The translations under genes and the position numbers were made by a program. From Alicyclobacillus sp. (GTDB taxonomy: Bacteria > Bacillota > Bacilli > Alicyclobacillales > Alicyclobacillaceae), in NCBI GenBank assembly GCA_023511725.1, contig JAIMAY010000014.1:1-59514 (forward strand): 59,514 nucleotides of DNA, read 5' to 3'. The notes beneath the pieces were generated by a model. That model had not been told where the DNA came from. It was given only the letters and a program-made list of their open reading frames with translations, and did not search any database. Below, one piece after another: positions 1 through 8,009 of the stretch. The first letter of the stretch is position 1. Every line of letters begins with the position of its first letter.

Positions 1-1653
1 CACGGCACCATCATGATCCTGTTCATGGCGATGCCGTTCATCTTCGCGCTGTTCAACATCGTCGTGCCGCTGCAGATTGGCGCGCGTGACGTGGCGTTCC
101 CGTATCTGAATGCCATCAGTTTCTGGCTGTTCTTCTTCGGCGCGCTGCTGTTCAACATCTCGTTTGTCTTCGGTGGTTCTCCGGATGCGGGTTGGGTCAG
201 CTACCCGCCGCTGACGGAACTCGGGTTCGACCCAGGCCCCGGCGAGAACTACTACCTGGTCGCCATCAATCTCTCGGGTATCGGTACCATCGCGACGGGC
301 ATCAACTTCCTGGCAACCATCATCAAGATGCGTGCGCCGGGCATGACCTGGGGCCGTGTGCCATTGTTCACTTGGTCGGTGCTGGCTTCGTGCATCGTGA
401 TTTTGGCCGCGTTCCCCGCGCTGACGGTGGCGCTGGCGCTGCTGTTGCTGGATAGGCTTGCGGGGACGGATTTCTTCACCATCCTGCACGGCGGTAACCC
501 GATGATGTTCATCAACCTGTTCTGGGTATGGGGTCACCCCGAGGTATACATCGTGGTGCTGCCCGCGTTCGGCGTCTACTCGGAAGTGGTGGCGACGTTC
601 GCGCGCAAGGAGATCTTTGGCTACAAGTCGATGGTCGCGTCGCTGCTGCTCATCAGCGTCATCAGCTACCTGGTGTGGGCGCACCACTTCTTCACGATGG
701 GCGCCGGTGCTGACGTGAACACGTTCTTCGCCATCGCTTCCATGTGCGTGGGTATTCCCACCGGTGTGAAGGTGTTCAACTGGCTGTTCACCATGTACCG
801 CGGCCGAATCCGGACGAACCTGCCGATGCTCTGGACCATCGGTTTCGTGCCCAACTTCGTCACGGGGGGCGCCACGGGCATCCTGCTGGCGGCCGCACCG
901 GAGGACTATCAGTATCACAACAGCTACTTCCTGATTGCGCACTTCCACCAAACGCTCATCGGCGGCGTGGTGTACGGCATGCTGGCCGGCATGTACTACT
1001 GGTGGCCGAAGATGTTTGGCTTTAAGCTGGATGAGCGCCTCGGGAAGATCGCCTTCTGGCTGTGGAACATCGGGTTCTACACCTGCTTCATGCCGCAGTA
1101 TGCGCTGGGCTTCATGGGCATGCAACGGCGTATGTACACCTATCCGGCGACGATGGGGTGGAACACCCTCAACCTGATCTCGACCATCGGCGCCTACATC
1201 ATGGGGCTCGCGTTCCTGTTCATCGTGGCCCAAGTGCTGTACAGCATCAAGCATGGTGAACGGGACTTGACGGGGGATCCTTGGGATGGTCGTACGCTCG
1301 AGTGGTCGTTGCCCTCGCCCGCGCCGGCTTACAACTTCGCCGTCATTCCGACGGTCACCGCGCGCGACATGTGGTGGGTGTTGAAGGAAGAGGGGCGTCA
1401 GGATGCACTGAGGCCGCGCGCGGAGGAGATTGCGTCCATTCACCTGCCGAAACACACCGCGCGCCCATTCATGCTAGGATTCTCGTTCTTCGTCGCGGGT
1501 TTGGGCCTCGTGTTCCAGTGGTATGTGCTCGTCGTCCTCGGCTTCGCCGGCGTGCTGCTGTGCCTGCTCCTGCGGGCGCTTGAGGTGCACGACGAGGTGG
1601 AGATCCCGGCGACGGAAATCCGCGAGACCGAAGCTGCGCTGGGGAGGTTGTGA
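1..1653 (+). CDS. qoxB: Cytochrome aa3-600 quinol oxidase subunit I (5' truncated by window)
   Basis: Catalytic heme-copper subunit of a proton-pumping quinol oxidase in the cytoplasmic membrane. The window opens inside the gene: the reading frame is open from base 1 (first residues HGTI) and about 550 residues are visible, so the N-terminus lies off the left edge. Visible ligands include the CuB histidine and cross-linked tyrosine in GHPEVY, the HH pair in WAHHFF, and the two heme histidines in AHFHQ. The tail (GRPF, GLVFQWY, ALEVHDEVEIP) resembles Bacillus QoxB rather than cytochrome c oxidase CtaD, which points to quinol as electron donor. The canonical SHFHY of QoxB is AHFHQ here. It is followed without a gap by qoxC and qoxD, and then by the heme A genes. 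The quinol call is inferred from overall resemblance; subunit II (qoxA) is presumably upstream. Confidence 0.93.
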   Translation, partial: HGTIMILFMAMPFIFALFNIVVPLQIGARDVAFPYLNAISFWLFFFGALLFNISFVFGGSPDAGWVSYPPLTELGFDPGPGENYYLVAINLSGIGTIATGINFLATIIKMRAPGMTWGRVPLFTWSVLASCIVILAAFPALTVALALLLLDRLAGTDFFTILHGGNPMMFINLFWVWGHPEVYIVVLPAFGVYSEVVATFARKEIFGYKSMVASLLLISVISYLVWAHHFFTMGAGADVNTFFAIASMCVGIPTGVKVFNWLFTMYRGRIRTNLPMLWTIGFVPNFVTGGATGILLAAAPEDYQYHNSYFLIAHFHQTLIGGVVYGMLAGMYYWWPKMFGFKLDERLGKIAFWLWNIGFYTCFMPQYALGFMGMQRRMYTYPATMGWNTLNLISTIGAYIMGLAFLFIVAQVLYSIKHGERDLTGDPWDGRTLEWSLPSPAPAYNFAVIPTVTARDMWWVLKEEGRQDALRPRAEEIASIHLPKHTARPFMLGFSFFVAGLGLVFQWYVLVVLGFAGVLLCLLLRALEVHDEVEIPATEIRETEAALGRL

Positions 1654-1655
1654 CC

Positions 1656-2294
1656 ATGGCTGTTTCGCCGCAAACGATGAACCAGCCGGTGCGGGCACGG
1701 ACGGCACCGGCGGTACCCCTGGAGTTTCAGGATCCGCATCAAAGCGTACGGATCTTCGGGTTCTGGCTGTTTCTTGCCACCGACATGCTGTTGTTTGGCT
1801 GTCTGTTCTCGATGTACCTGGTGGTGCGCACGCACACCGACGGCGGGCCGACGGCTCATGACCTGTTCGATATGACCGGGTTTGGCGCGGAGACCTTGCT
1901 CCTCTTGACCAGCAGCTTCACCGGCGGTCTCGCGACGCTATCCATGCGGGAGGGCCGGCGCAGGGCCCTCGCCGCCTGGCTGCTTGTGACGGCTCTGCTC
2001 GGGATGGCGTTCGTCGGGCTTGAGGTTCGCGAGTTCATCGACTACGCGCACATGGGTGCGACATGGCAGCGGAGCGCGTTTCTGTCCGCGTTCTTCACGC
2101 TGGTGGGGACGCACGGCAGCCACGTTTCGCTCGGTATCCTGTGGATGCTGACCACGCTCTACCAGGTGCTGCGGCGCGGGATCAACGCGGTCACCGCACG
2201 CAAGGTGTTCATCGTCAATCTGTACTGGCACTTCCTCGACGTGGTGTGGGTGTTCATTTTTACAGTGGTGTATCTCTCGGGGATGGTGATGTGA
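1656..2294 (+). CDS. qoxC: Cytochrome aa3-600 quinol oxidase subunit III
   Basis: Heme-copper oxidase subunit III family protein with about five membrane helices and roughly 212 residues, the usual length for QoxC. Conserved segments are FGFWLFLATDMLLFG near the N-terminus, GTHGSHVSLGILW in the middle and YWHFLDVVWVFIFTVVYL at the C-terminus. I chose ATG 1656 because GGGGAGG at 1641-1647 is 8 bases upstream of it. The in-frame GTG at 1650, which overlaps the qoxB stop, would have only 2 bases of spacing. It sits between qoxB and qoxD in one transcription unit. Confidence 0.92.
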   Translation: MAVSPQTMNQPVRARTAPAVPLEFQDPHQSVRIFGFWLFLATDMLLFGCLFSMYLVVRTHTDGGPTAHDLFDMTGFGAETLLLLTSSFTGGLATLSMREGRRRALAAWLLVTALLGMAFVGLEVREFIDYAHMGATWQRSAFLSAFFTLVGTHGSHVSLGILWMLTTLYQVLRRGINAVTARKVFIVNLYWHFLDVVWVFIFTVVYLSGMVM

Positions 2295-2295
2295 G

Positions 2296-2628
2296 ATGTC
2301 GAACAAGGTGACAGAAACCGGCGCTGCGGCACACACGGGGCCGGGCGCTCGGGCCAAATACATCTGGGGATACATCCTCTCGCTGGTGTTGACAGCCATC
2401 GCTTTCGGGCTGACGGCGGCACACGTTTGGGCGCCTGGCTCCCTCATCACCGTGCTGCTGATCCTGGCGGCGCTCCAGGTGGTGGTGCAACTGTTCCTGT
2501 TCATGCACGTGACGGAAGGGGACGGTGCACCGTTCCAGTCCACGGCCATCTATCTGGGGCTGTTCTTCACGTTAGCCATCGCTTTCGGGTCCATCTGGAT
2601 CATGTCGTTCAATTCTCAGGTGCAGTGA
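2296..2628 (+). CDS. qoxD: Cytochrome aa3-600 quinol oxidase subunit IV
   Basis: Small three-helix subunit (110 residues) of the quinol oxidase, belonging to the COX4/QoxD-CyoD family. It shows the family layout: a hydrophilic N-terminus, a first helix from YIWGYILSL, a second over VLLILAALQVVVQLFLFMH followed by VTEGDG, and a third ending FGSIWIM. It starts one base after the qoxC stop, which indicates translational coupling. The subunit is thought to help assemble the CuB centre. It is shorter than B. subtilis QoxD because it lacks the His-rich tail. Confidence 0.9.
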   Translation: MSNKVTETGAAAHTGPGARAKYIWGYILSLVLTAIAFGLTAAHVWAPGSLITVLLILAALQVVVQLFLFMHVTEGDGAPFQSTAIYLGLFFTLAIAFGSIWIMSFNSQVQ

Positions 2629-2640
2629 GGAGGGGTTCGG

Positions 2641-3579
2641 ATGACCACGGTTCGCACAGCCGTCGCCGGTGGTGCTACGGCGTCCCTCCCTGCCGGCCTG
2701 GGTCGCATTCGGGCGCTTTGGGCGTTGTCCAAACCGCGCATTAACGCACTGCTTCTGTTCACCGCCTTCTGCGCCATGGTGATGGCGCAGAAGGGCATCC
2801 CGTCCTGGCGCGTTCTTGTGCCTGGACTCGTCGGGCTCGCTCTCGCCGGTGGCGGTTCCGCGGCGCTGAATATGTGGTATGACCGGGACATCGACGCCGT
2901 GATGTCCCGGACGCGCCATCGGCCACTGCCGCAGGGCGAGGTGCAGGCCGCCACGGCGCTGGTGCTCGCCATCGCCATGGGTGTTGCCGGGGTGGCCATC
3001 GAGGCCATCTGGGTCAACGGCGCCGCCGCCCTGTGGACGACCGTGGGGTATGTGTACTACGGCATCGTCTACACCATGCTGCTCAAGCGGCGTACACCGC
3101 AGAACATCGTGATCGGCGGCGGTGCCGGCGCCATCCCGCCGCTTGTCGGTTGGGCTGCGGTGACCGGCCACCTGGCGGTGCCGGCGTGGTTGCTGTTTGC
3201 GGTGGTGCTGCTGTGGACGCCGAGCCACTTCTGGGGGTTGGCGCTGTACAAAGCGGACGACTACGCCAACGCAGGCGTTCCGATGATGCCGGTGGTGCGG
3301 GGCATCCGCTCGACGCGGCGGCAGATGTTGGCGTACGCCACCTTGCTGTGGGCCGTCACGCTGGCGATCACGCCCTACACCCGCGCTCCCATCCCTTACG
3401 CGGCGGGCGCGCTGACCATGGCGGCGGGCTTTTGGTGGATCAACTACCGTCTGCTGCGGTCGGACCTGACCGACACGACGTGGGCTCGTCGCACGTTCCT
3501 GGCATCGCTGGCGTACCTGCCGGCCGCGTTCACGTGGGTGGTGCTGTGCACGCTGTGGAGCGGAGGCGGTCTGGGATGA
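2641..3579 (+). CDS. ctaB: Protoheme IX farnesyltransferase (heme O synthase)
   Basis: UbiA-family membrane prenyltransferase that adds a farnesyl chain to heme B to give heme O, the precursor of the heme A used by the qox oxidase upstream. It has 312 residues and about nine helices. The first Asp-rich prenyl-diphosphate site is NMWYDRDIDAVMSRT, followed by RPLPQG. The second conserved segment is YKADDYANAGVPMMPVV, with TPSHFWGLAL just before it. ATG 2641 follows a strong GAGGAGGGG. It lies 12 bases after qoxD and overlaps ctaA by four bases (ATGA), so heme and apoprotein genes are probably co-expressed. Confidence 0.94.
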   Translation: MTTVRTAVAGGATASLPAGLGRIRALWALSKPRINALLLFTAFCAMVMAQKGIPSWRVLVPGLVGLALAGGGSAALNMWYDRDIDAVMSRTRHRPLPQGEVQAATALVLAIAMGVAGVAIEAIWVNGAAALWTTVGYVYYGIVYTMLLKRRTPQNIVIGGGAGAIPPLVGWAAVTGHLAVPAWLLFAVVLLWTPSHFWGLALYKADDYANAGVPMMPVVRGIRSTRRQMLAYATLLWAVTLAITPYTRAPIPYAAGALTMAAGFWWINYRLLRSDLTDTTWARRTFLASLAYLPAAFTWVVLCTLWSGGGLG

Positions 3580-4595
3580 GCGGCATGGGCGAAGTCGTTT
3601 CCTTCCCAGGACGGGCGTCCGAAGTGGCGTCCGCGTCTCGGCCGATCCGGTCAGGCGCGCGGATCATCCGCGTGCTGGCCTGGACCGCCGCAGCGCTGAT
3701 CCTTGTGGTCAATCTGCTCGGGTACACCGACACCGTCACTGGCTCCGCCCTTGGCTGCGGCCGCGACTGGCCGCTGTGCAACGGGGCGCTGATCCCGTCG
3801 GTGTGGACGCGTGCGACCGTGATCGAATGGACGCACCGGCTGAGCGTATTGGTGGCTGGCCCGGTGGTGTTGGTTTGGGCTGCGCTTGCTTGGATCCGGT
3901 ACCGAGCCTGGTGGGAGGCACGGCTCGGCGTGGTGATGATGGTGGGGGGCGTTCTGGGGGAAGGTGCGCTGGGCGCCCTCGCGGTCATGTTTGTCAACCC
4001 CGACTGGGTGATGGCACTGCACCTTGGCGTGGCGCTGCTGGCCTTGGTGGGGACGTATCTGCTGGCGGTCACGTCGGGGTGGGTGGAAAGGCGTCGAGCC
4101 GAAGCCAAGGACATCGGTTTACGGGCCTTCGCACTGCGGGCTAATGATTCCTCAGACGCTCTGCATCTCTCCACGTTTCTTCTGGTGGTGTACGGCTTCA
4201 TCGCCATCTATGTGGGCGCATACGTAGCCAGCACCGGCGCTGGGGCGATGTTTCAGGGTTGGCCGTTGCCCTCGGAGGGTTCCGCGGTTGGGCGGGCTTT
4301 CTGGCTCGACGTCGCGCACCGATCCATCGCCCTCGGCCTGCTGGTGTGGTTGGCGACGCTGTGGATGGTGTATCACCATCGCGGCCTTCGTGACATGCGG
4401 CGGCTGACGACGGTCGCGCTTGTGCTGGTCGTGCTGCAGGCGTACAGCGGTTGGCTGCTGCTGGTGACGCATCTGAGCGTTCCCGCCTTTCTTATCCACG
4501 TCACGATAGTATCCTGCATCATCTGCTGCCTGTCGCACCTCGCGCTGCGCGCGTGGCCCGACCGGCGTCCCCGCTTGGCGGCAAAGGCCGGGTGA
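3576..4595 (+). CDS. ctaA: Heme A synthase
   Basis: Integral membrane monooxygenase (339 residues, about eight helices in two homologous four-helix halves) that oxidises the C8 methyl of heme O to a formyl group, giving heme A. Key features are the extracytoplasmic cysteine pair in GCGRDWPLCNG, the first-half heme histidine in EWTHR, the VMALHLG histidine, and second-half histidines in VAHRSIALG and FLIHV. The frame is open upstream to 3033 inside ctaB, but that stretch is the shadow of ctaB. ATG 3576, overlapping the ctaB stop and 9 bases after GGAGG, is the real start. The gene ends in a hairpin that also faces the convergent gene. Confidence 0.93.
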   Translation: MSGMGEVVSFPGRASEVASASRPIRSGARIIRVLAWTAAALILVVNLLGYTDTVTGSALGCGRDWPLCNGALIPSVWTRATVIEWTHRLSVLVAGPVVLVWAALAWIRYRAWWEARLGVVMMVGGVLGEGALGALAVMFVNPDWVMALHLGVALLALVGTYLLAVTSGWVERRRAEAKDIGLRAFALRANDSSDALHLSTFLLVVYGFIAIYVGAYVASTGAGAMFQGWPLPSEGSAVGRAFWLDVAHRSIALGLLVWLATLWMVYHHRGLRDMRRLTTVALVLVVLQAYSGWLLLVTHLSVPAFLIHVTIVSCIICCLSHLALRAWPDRRPRLAAKAG

Positions 4596-4608
4596 CTTGC
4601 ACCCGGCC
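4586..4608. terminator. Bidirectional hairpin between convergent ctaA and lipoprotein gene
   Basis: Arms GGCCGGGTG and CACCCGGCC are perfectly complementary around a 5-base loop. The hairpin overlaps the ctaA stop codon. The T tracts are weak on both sides (CTGTTCC on plus, CCTTTGCC on minus), so termination strength is uncertain. Confidence 0.55.
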
Positions 4609-4616
4609 CTGTTCCC

Positions 4617-4982
4617 TCACTGCAGTTGGCCGATAATATTCTGCAACTCCTGCAGCGTTTGCTGCACCTGCTTCGCTTGCGAGGGGCTCACGCTATGATT
4701 CGACACCTGAGGCACCTGTCCCGTCGACGACGCCGCAGCACTTCCGGAGGATGTGCCATTCACGGTGACCTGCGCATCACCTGCGCTGGCGTTGCCGTGG
4801 CTGGCCGCCGTGCCGTTTGTGCTCACCTGAGGCGGGGACCCGGATGCGTTGGACGACGCCTGCACGTTACCGGACGCGGAGCCAGCGGCTGCGGTGCCGG
4901 TGGTCGGTGTGCCACAGGCGGCGAGCAAAGGAACCATGAAGGTTACGGCCATCCATATTGCACGGACACTGCTCACGGCCAT
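4617..4982 (-). CDS. Small Ser/Ala/Gly-rich lipoprotein, function unknown
   Basis: 121 residues. The N-terminus MAVSSVRAIWMAVTFMVPLLAAC has a type II signal peptide with lipobox LAAC, so the mature protein should be a membrane-anchored lipoprotein. The rest is low-complexity Gly/Ser/Asn/Thr, ending in a short amphipathic helix (QAKQVQQTLQELQNIIGQLQ). The frame is open further upstream to 5210, but that part lacks a signal and overlaps the neighbour. ATG 4982 puts the signal peptide first; GTG 4976 is also possible because AAAGGG sits 3 bases before the ATG but 9 before the GTG. It lies 70 bases downstream of the riboswitch-controlled secreted protein on the same strand, so it is probably co-transcribed. 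I do not recognise a family. Confidence 0.7.
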   Translation of the reverse strand: MAVSSVRAIWMAVTFMVPLLAACGTPTTGTAAAGSASGNVQASSNASGSPPQVSTNGTAASHGNASAGDAQVTVNGTSSGSAAASSTGQVPQVSNHSVSPSQAKQVQQTLQELQNIIGQLQ

Positions 4983-5052
4983 CGACCCTTTCGCTTGTGG
5001 AGGGGAGGCGGCGCGCCTATCCGCCCCCGGTCCCTCTCGTTTTGCCGCGGAC

Positions 5053-5883
5053 TCACGTGCCGTTTGCAGCCGCGTCACCGCTCGATGATGATTCGTCAGC
5101 TGCGCTGTTCTCATCGGAGTTACCGGCTCCCGCCTGCTCTTCGTTCGTGGCCGAGTCGTCCCCGCTCGATCCGGTTTCATTCGCACTCGGTGCGGACGGC
5201 TCCGCGCCACCTGTCGAGTTGGCTGCCCCCGACGCCGAACCCACCTGGCTGGTGAGCATCTGGGTCAGTTGCTCAAGCTCGTTGGTGGCGGTCTGCATCA
5301 GCGCGATCTTCTGCTTCACTCGTTGATCCGCAGCCTCAATCGCCGCGATGGCGGTGCCGAGGTCACCGCGGTTCTGCGCGGCCGTCGACTCTTGTTGCTG
5401 CTGATTCGCCGTGTTCTGTGCCTGCACGGCCTGGTGTAGGGTGGTCAAAATCGATTTGGCCTGACTCAAAGCGTTCTGCACATCCGTCGAGTCACCCGCA
5501 GCGACGGCCTGCTGGACGGCCGCAGCAAATGCCTGGCTTGCGGCGACAAGCTCAGCGTGCACGGCCCGGGCCTGCGCGACATCTGCATGCAACTGCGCAA
5601 TGGCCGCATGCAGCTGCTGAACCGCCTGCGCATGCGCGGCTTGCTTTGCTGCATTGGGATTGGTGGAACTCGTGTGCGCTGCCGTCGATTGGGCGTGCTG
5701 CACTCGCGCCAACGCCGCTTGGACCACCGCGTGGTTCGATTCGTGTTGTACGGCGGCTGCCGCATGTTCGCTCGGGTGCTCCGCCGTGTGGCCATGGCCC
5801 GCCGCCATGGCTGTGGTCGGCATCCACAGCACGGTCAAGCTGAGCGCCGCCGTGGTCGCCGTCCATTTCCAAGAGCGATGCAT
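5053..5883 (-). CDS. Secreted Ala/Gln/His-rich coiled-coil protein under c-di-GMP riboswitch
   Basis: 276 residues. The signal peptide has basic residues in MHRSWKW, a hydrophobic core and an AMAA cleavage region. A His-rich stretch (GHGHTAEHPSEHAA) follows. Residues about 45-220 form long Ala/Gln-rich heptads compatible with a coiled coil. A Ser/Gly/Asn/Glu-rich acidic low-complexity tail covers the last 55 residues. There are no membrane helices and no sortase motif. AAGGGAAGGG lies 8 bases before ATG 5883. The gene is preceded by a terminator and a c-di-GMP-I aptamer on the same strand, so expression should follow the sessile/motile second messenger. A role in adhesion, matrix or spore surface is inference only; I recognise no named family. 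Confidence 0.8.
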   Translation of the reverse strand: MHRSWKWTATTAALSLTVLWMPTTAMAAGHGHTAEHPSEHAAAAVQHESNHAVVQAALARVQHAQSTAAHTSSTNPNAAKQAAHAQAVQQLHAAIAQLHADVAQARAVHAELVAASQAFAAAVQQAVAAGDSTDVQNALSQAKSILTTLHQAVQAQNTANQQQQESTAAQNRGDLGTAIAAIEAADQRVKQKIALMQTATNELEQLTQMLTSQVGSASGAANSTGGAEPSAPSANETGSSGDDSATNEEQAGAGNSDENSAADESSSSGDAAANGT

Positions 5884-5950
5884 AGGACGAACCCTTCCCT
5901 TCTGTAAATTTCACCCGCCCCGAAAGGTTGGATAGGCACCCCTCACCGAA

Positions 5951-5982
5951 ATAAAAAGCGCCCCGATCCGGCATCGGAGCGC
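5951..5982 (-). terminator. Intrinsic terminator of the riboswitch expression platform
   Basis: On the minus strand, arms GCGCTCCGAT and ATCGGGGCGC (one G-U pair) enclose a 5-base loop, followed by TTTTTAT. It lies between the c-di-GMP aptamer and the secreted-protein start codon, which is where a transcriptional expression platform is expected. Confidence 0.85.
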
Positions 5983-6009
5983 ATGTCGCCTCACGCAGAT
6001 GACTTCCTC

Positions 6010-6114
6010 TATGAGCAGCCCGGCCGTCATAGGCACGCCCGGCGGATGTTTCCGGCCGCGCGGCCCTTAGACCCTCGGCTTTGCGCCCGCACCTTTCGGT
6101 GAGTTTGCCCGTTG
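6010..6114 (-). promoter_or_regulatory. Cyclic di-GMP-I riboswitch (GEMM-I)
   Basis: Read on the minus strand, this has the GEMM hallmarks in order: GGCAAACTCACCGAAAGGTG (with the conserved GAAA tetraloop), then GGGCGCAAAGCC, then GGGTCTAAGG, then a variable stem, then GCCTATGACGGCCGGGCTGC as the 3' strand. An intrinsic terminator and a secreted-protein gene follow about 30 and 130 bases downstream. Known family members bind c-di-GMP; a few variants bind 3',5'-3',5'-cGAMP and differ at the specificity base, which I could not place without an alignment. Whether ligand turns transcription on or off cannot be decided from the sequence alone. Confidence 0.88.
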
Positions 6115-6190
6115 TATGTTTGACCCCTGATTTCGACATCGGTGGGCGAGTTCCTGCTGGTTTCCGCTGTGATCGGACGAAAAAATGCGA

Positions 6191-7519
6191 TTAAGCGCCG
6201 GGCTCCCGTGCCACGGTCGCCGCTGGCTCCTCATCGGTGGGCCGCGGTCCGCCGATGGTAAGCACGTGGCGCAGGCTCAGCCACAGCATCGCCGTCCCCA
6301 GGGCTTGGCAGATCCCCGCTATCCATCCGGCCACCTCTGCGGCCGCTTCCGTCTCCGTAGCCAAGGCGCAGGCCAGGATCCCGGCGAGGGTGCCCACGCC
6401 GAACAGCACCCATCCGGCCAGCGCTGGGCGGCGCGGCACCATGTCGTCGATGAGCGGCGCCGTGCGGCGTTCTGGGCGCTTGCTGAAGCGGTATTCGAAC
6501 CACAGGAACGGCACCATCTTTTGGACATAGGCGAGGATGAGGGCCATGAGTCCGCCGAAGGTCAGCGCGTACAGGGCGGGTACCACCACCTCCATCCAGG
6601 GGATGGCCAACGCCAGGGCCGTCGCCGCGCCGCTCAGCGCCAACACCGCCATCGCCACCGCCGCTTCGTATACAGGGATCACGACTCGGCGTCGGCGGCT
6701 CGCCTGCCAGACGCGCATCATATCCACGGAGAAGCCCGCCAACGCCGCTATCGTGAGCAGGGCCGCGGTGATCCGGAGGAACGCGCTGATTCGGAAACTG
6801 CCCACCGTCACGCCCGCGTCCCCTGCCCACACCGCCGCCAACCACGACACTACGCCCGCGACGTAAAGGCTGATGGTGCGGGGCAAGGATGCCTTGTAAC
6901 CGTGGCTGATGACGAACATAGGAAACAGCTTGTAGGAGAAGACCAGCACCAGCCCCACCCAGAAACCGGCGATGCCAAGCAGCATGTGGCTGCTGACGAC
7001 GGTTGTGGTGGCTTGGGCCGGATCAAAGGCTTGAAGGAGTCCCACGCCCAGCACGCCCGCCAGCGCGAGCATCGGCATGATGAGACCGCGGTGCACGGCA
7101 GTGCGGTTACGCGCTCGGAGGTAGCTGCCAGCGATAAAGCTAAGATACACCCCGAGCAGGACGACGAGCGCCGTTCCGCTCCACCCGACCCAGAGCCAGT
7201 GGGCCGTGAGGAAGCCGGCCAGCATGCCTAACACGGCCAGCACGTGCAGCGGCAGGTGCCAGGCGAGTACGTGGCGGGGCACCGGCGGAGCTTGAAACGC
7301 GATCGGCACAATCTGGTACAGGACGCCGCACGCCACGGTCAGCATCACCCCCAGGAAGAGGGCGTGGATCACCGCGAGCGACAGCGGAGATGCGGTGTCG
7401 CCGCGCGCCCAGCCGGGGCACGCGATACCGGCACCGATGAAGGTGGGCACGCTCAGGGCAAGTCCTGTCAGAAGGTAGTACACCGTGGCGGACAGCCGCT
7501 TTTTCGTGGATGTGATCAT
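6191..7519 (-). CDS. NnrS-like / heme-copper-oxidase-like polytopic membrane protein
   Basis: 442 residues, about 12 membrane helices, with conserved-looking membrane histidines (for example in VIHALFLGVM, WHLPLHVLAV and SSHMLLGIAG). This layout recalls NnrS and the subunit-I-like orphan proteins of Firmicutes, which are linked to nitric oxide or low-oxygen physiology. The assignment is by overall pattern, not by a diagnostic motif. I chose ATG 7519 because GGAGG lies 9 bases upstream; the frame continues upstream to 7567 without a ribosome site. It is divergent from the DUF2249 cluster, with an FNR/CRP-type site between them, which supports a redox or NO-related role. It could instead be an unrelated heme-binding membrane protein. 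Confidence 0.7.
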   Translation of the reverse strand: MITSTKKRLSATVYYLLTGLALSVPTFIGAGIACPGWARGDTASPLSLAVIHALFLGVMLTVACGVLYQIVPIAFQAPPVPRHVLAWHLPLHVLAVLGMLAGFLTAHWLWVGWSGTALVVLLGVYLSFIAGSYLRARNRTAVHRGLIMPMLALAGVLGVGLLQAFDPAQATTTVVSSHMLLGIAGFWVGLVLVFSYKLFPMFVISHGYKASLPRTISLYVAGVVSWLAAVWAGDAGVTVGSFRISAFLRITAALLTIAALAGFSVDMMRVWQASRRRRVVIPVYEAAVAMAVLALSGAATALALAIPWMEVVVPALYALTFGGLMALILAYVQKMVPFLWFEYRFSKRPERRTAPLIDDMVPRRPALAGWVLFGVGTLAGILACALATETEAAAEVAGWIAGICQALGTAMLWLSLRHVLTIGGPRPTDEEPAATVAREPGA

Positions 7520-7688
7520 CCCGTGAAGCCTCCGGGGGCCATGCCTGCACCGGATGGGCGCAGGCATGCCTGATTCGATAGTTCCACTTTATACCGCGAC
7601 ACGCCGGAATTCTATGGGAAATGTCACCCCAATGGCCGGACGGTGTGCTGGGGCACTCCAACGCTGGCCGTGTAGATTTCATCCTCGC

Positions 7689-7704
7689 TGTGATGCGCGT
7701 CACG
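7689..7704. promoter_or_regulatory. FNR/CRP-family operator in divergent promoter region
   Basis: TGTGATGCGCGTCACG matches the Bacillus-type FNR/CRP consensus TGTGA-N6-TCACA except the last base. A -10-like TAGAGT at 7726-7731 places a start point near 7738, so the site is centred about 41.5 bases upstream: class II activator geometry for the DUF2249 operon. The same box and spacing recur at 40780. Confidence 0.65.
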
Positions 7705-7769
7705 AAGCCCGTCGGTCACATTCGCTAGAGTGGGCGTTGGAACCACATTTCACGGGAGGTTGACCATCG

Positions 7770-8009
7770 ATGAGTGAATTCGCGTACACGGTTCGCGCGA
7801 CCGAGTATCCGCCGCATATGAAGCACCGCGTGATCTTTGAGACGTTTGATAAGCTGGAACCTGGCCAGGCCATGCTGCTGGTGAATGATCACGATCCGGT
7901 TCCGCTCCGCTACCAGTTTGAACTGGAGCGCCCCGGCCTGTTCTCGTGGGAGTACATCGAGCGCGGCCCGCAACTGTTTCAGGTGCGCATCGGCCGGGTG
8001 GCAGAATGA
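7770..8009 (+). CDS. DUF2249 domain protein
   Basis: 79 residues covering a single DUF2249 domain, recognisable from HRVIFETFDKLEPGQAMLLVNDHDPVPLRYQFE and the C-terminal GPQLFQVRIGR. The domain has a TusA/SirA-like fold and is often found with hemerythrin-like, NnrS-like and denitrification-associated proteins; its biochemical function is not established. ATG 7770 follows GGGAGGTTGACC. Its stop overlaps the next ATG (ATGA). The FNR-type site about 70 bases upstream suggests induction at low oxygen or by NO. Confidence 0.85.
   Translation: MSEFAYTVRATEYPPHMKHRVIFETFDKLEPGQAMLLVNDHDPVPLRYQFELERPGLFSWEYIERGPQLFQVRIGRVAE

Noticed and set aside
3033-3575. N-terminal extension of heme A synthase
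   Set aside because: It is the shadow of ctaB in another frame; the ATGA junction at 3576 with a ribosome site is the real start.
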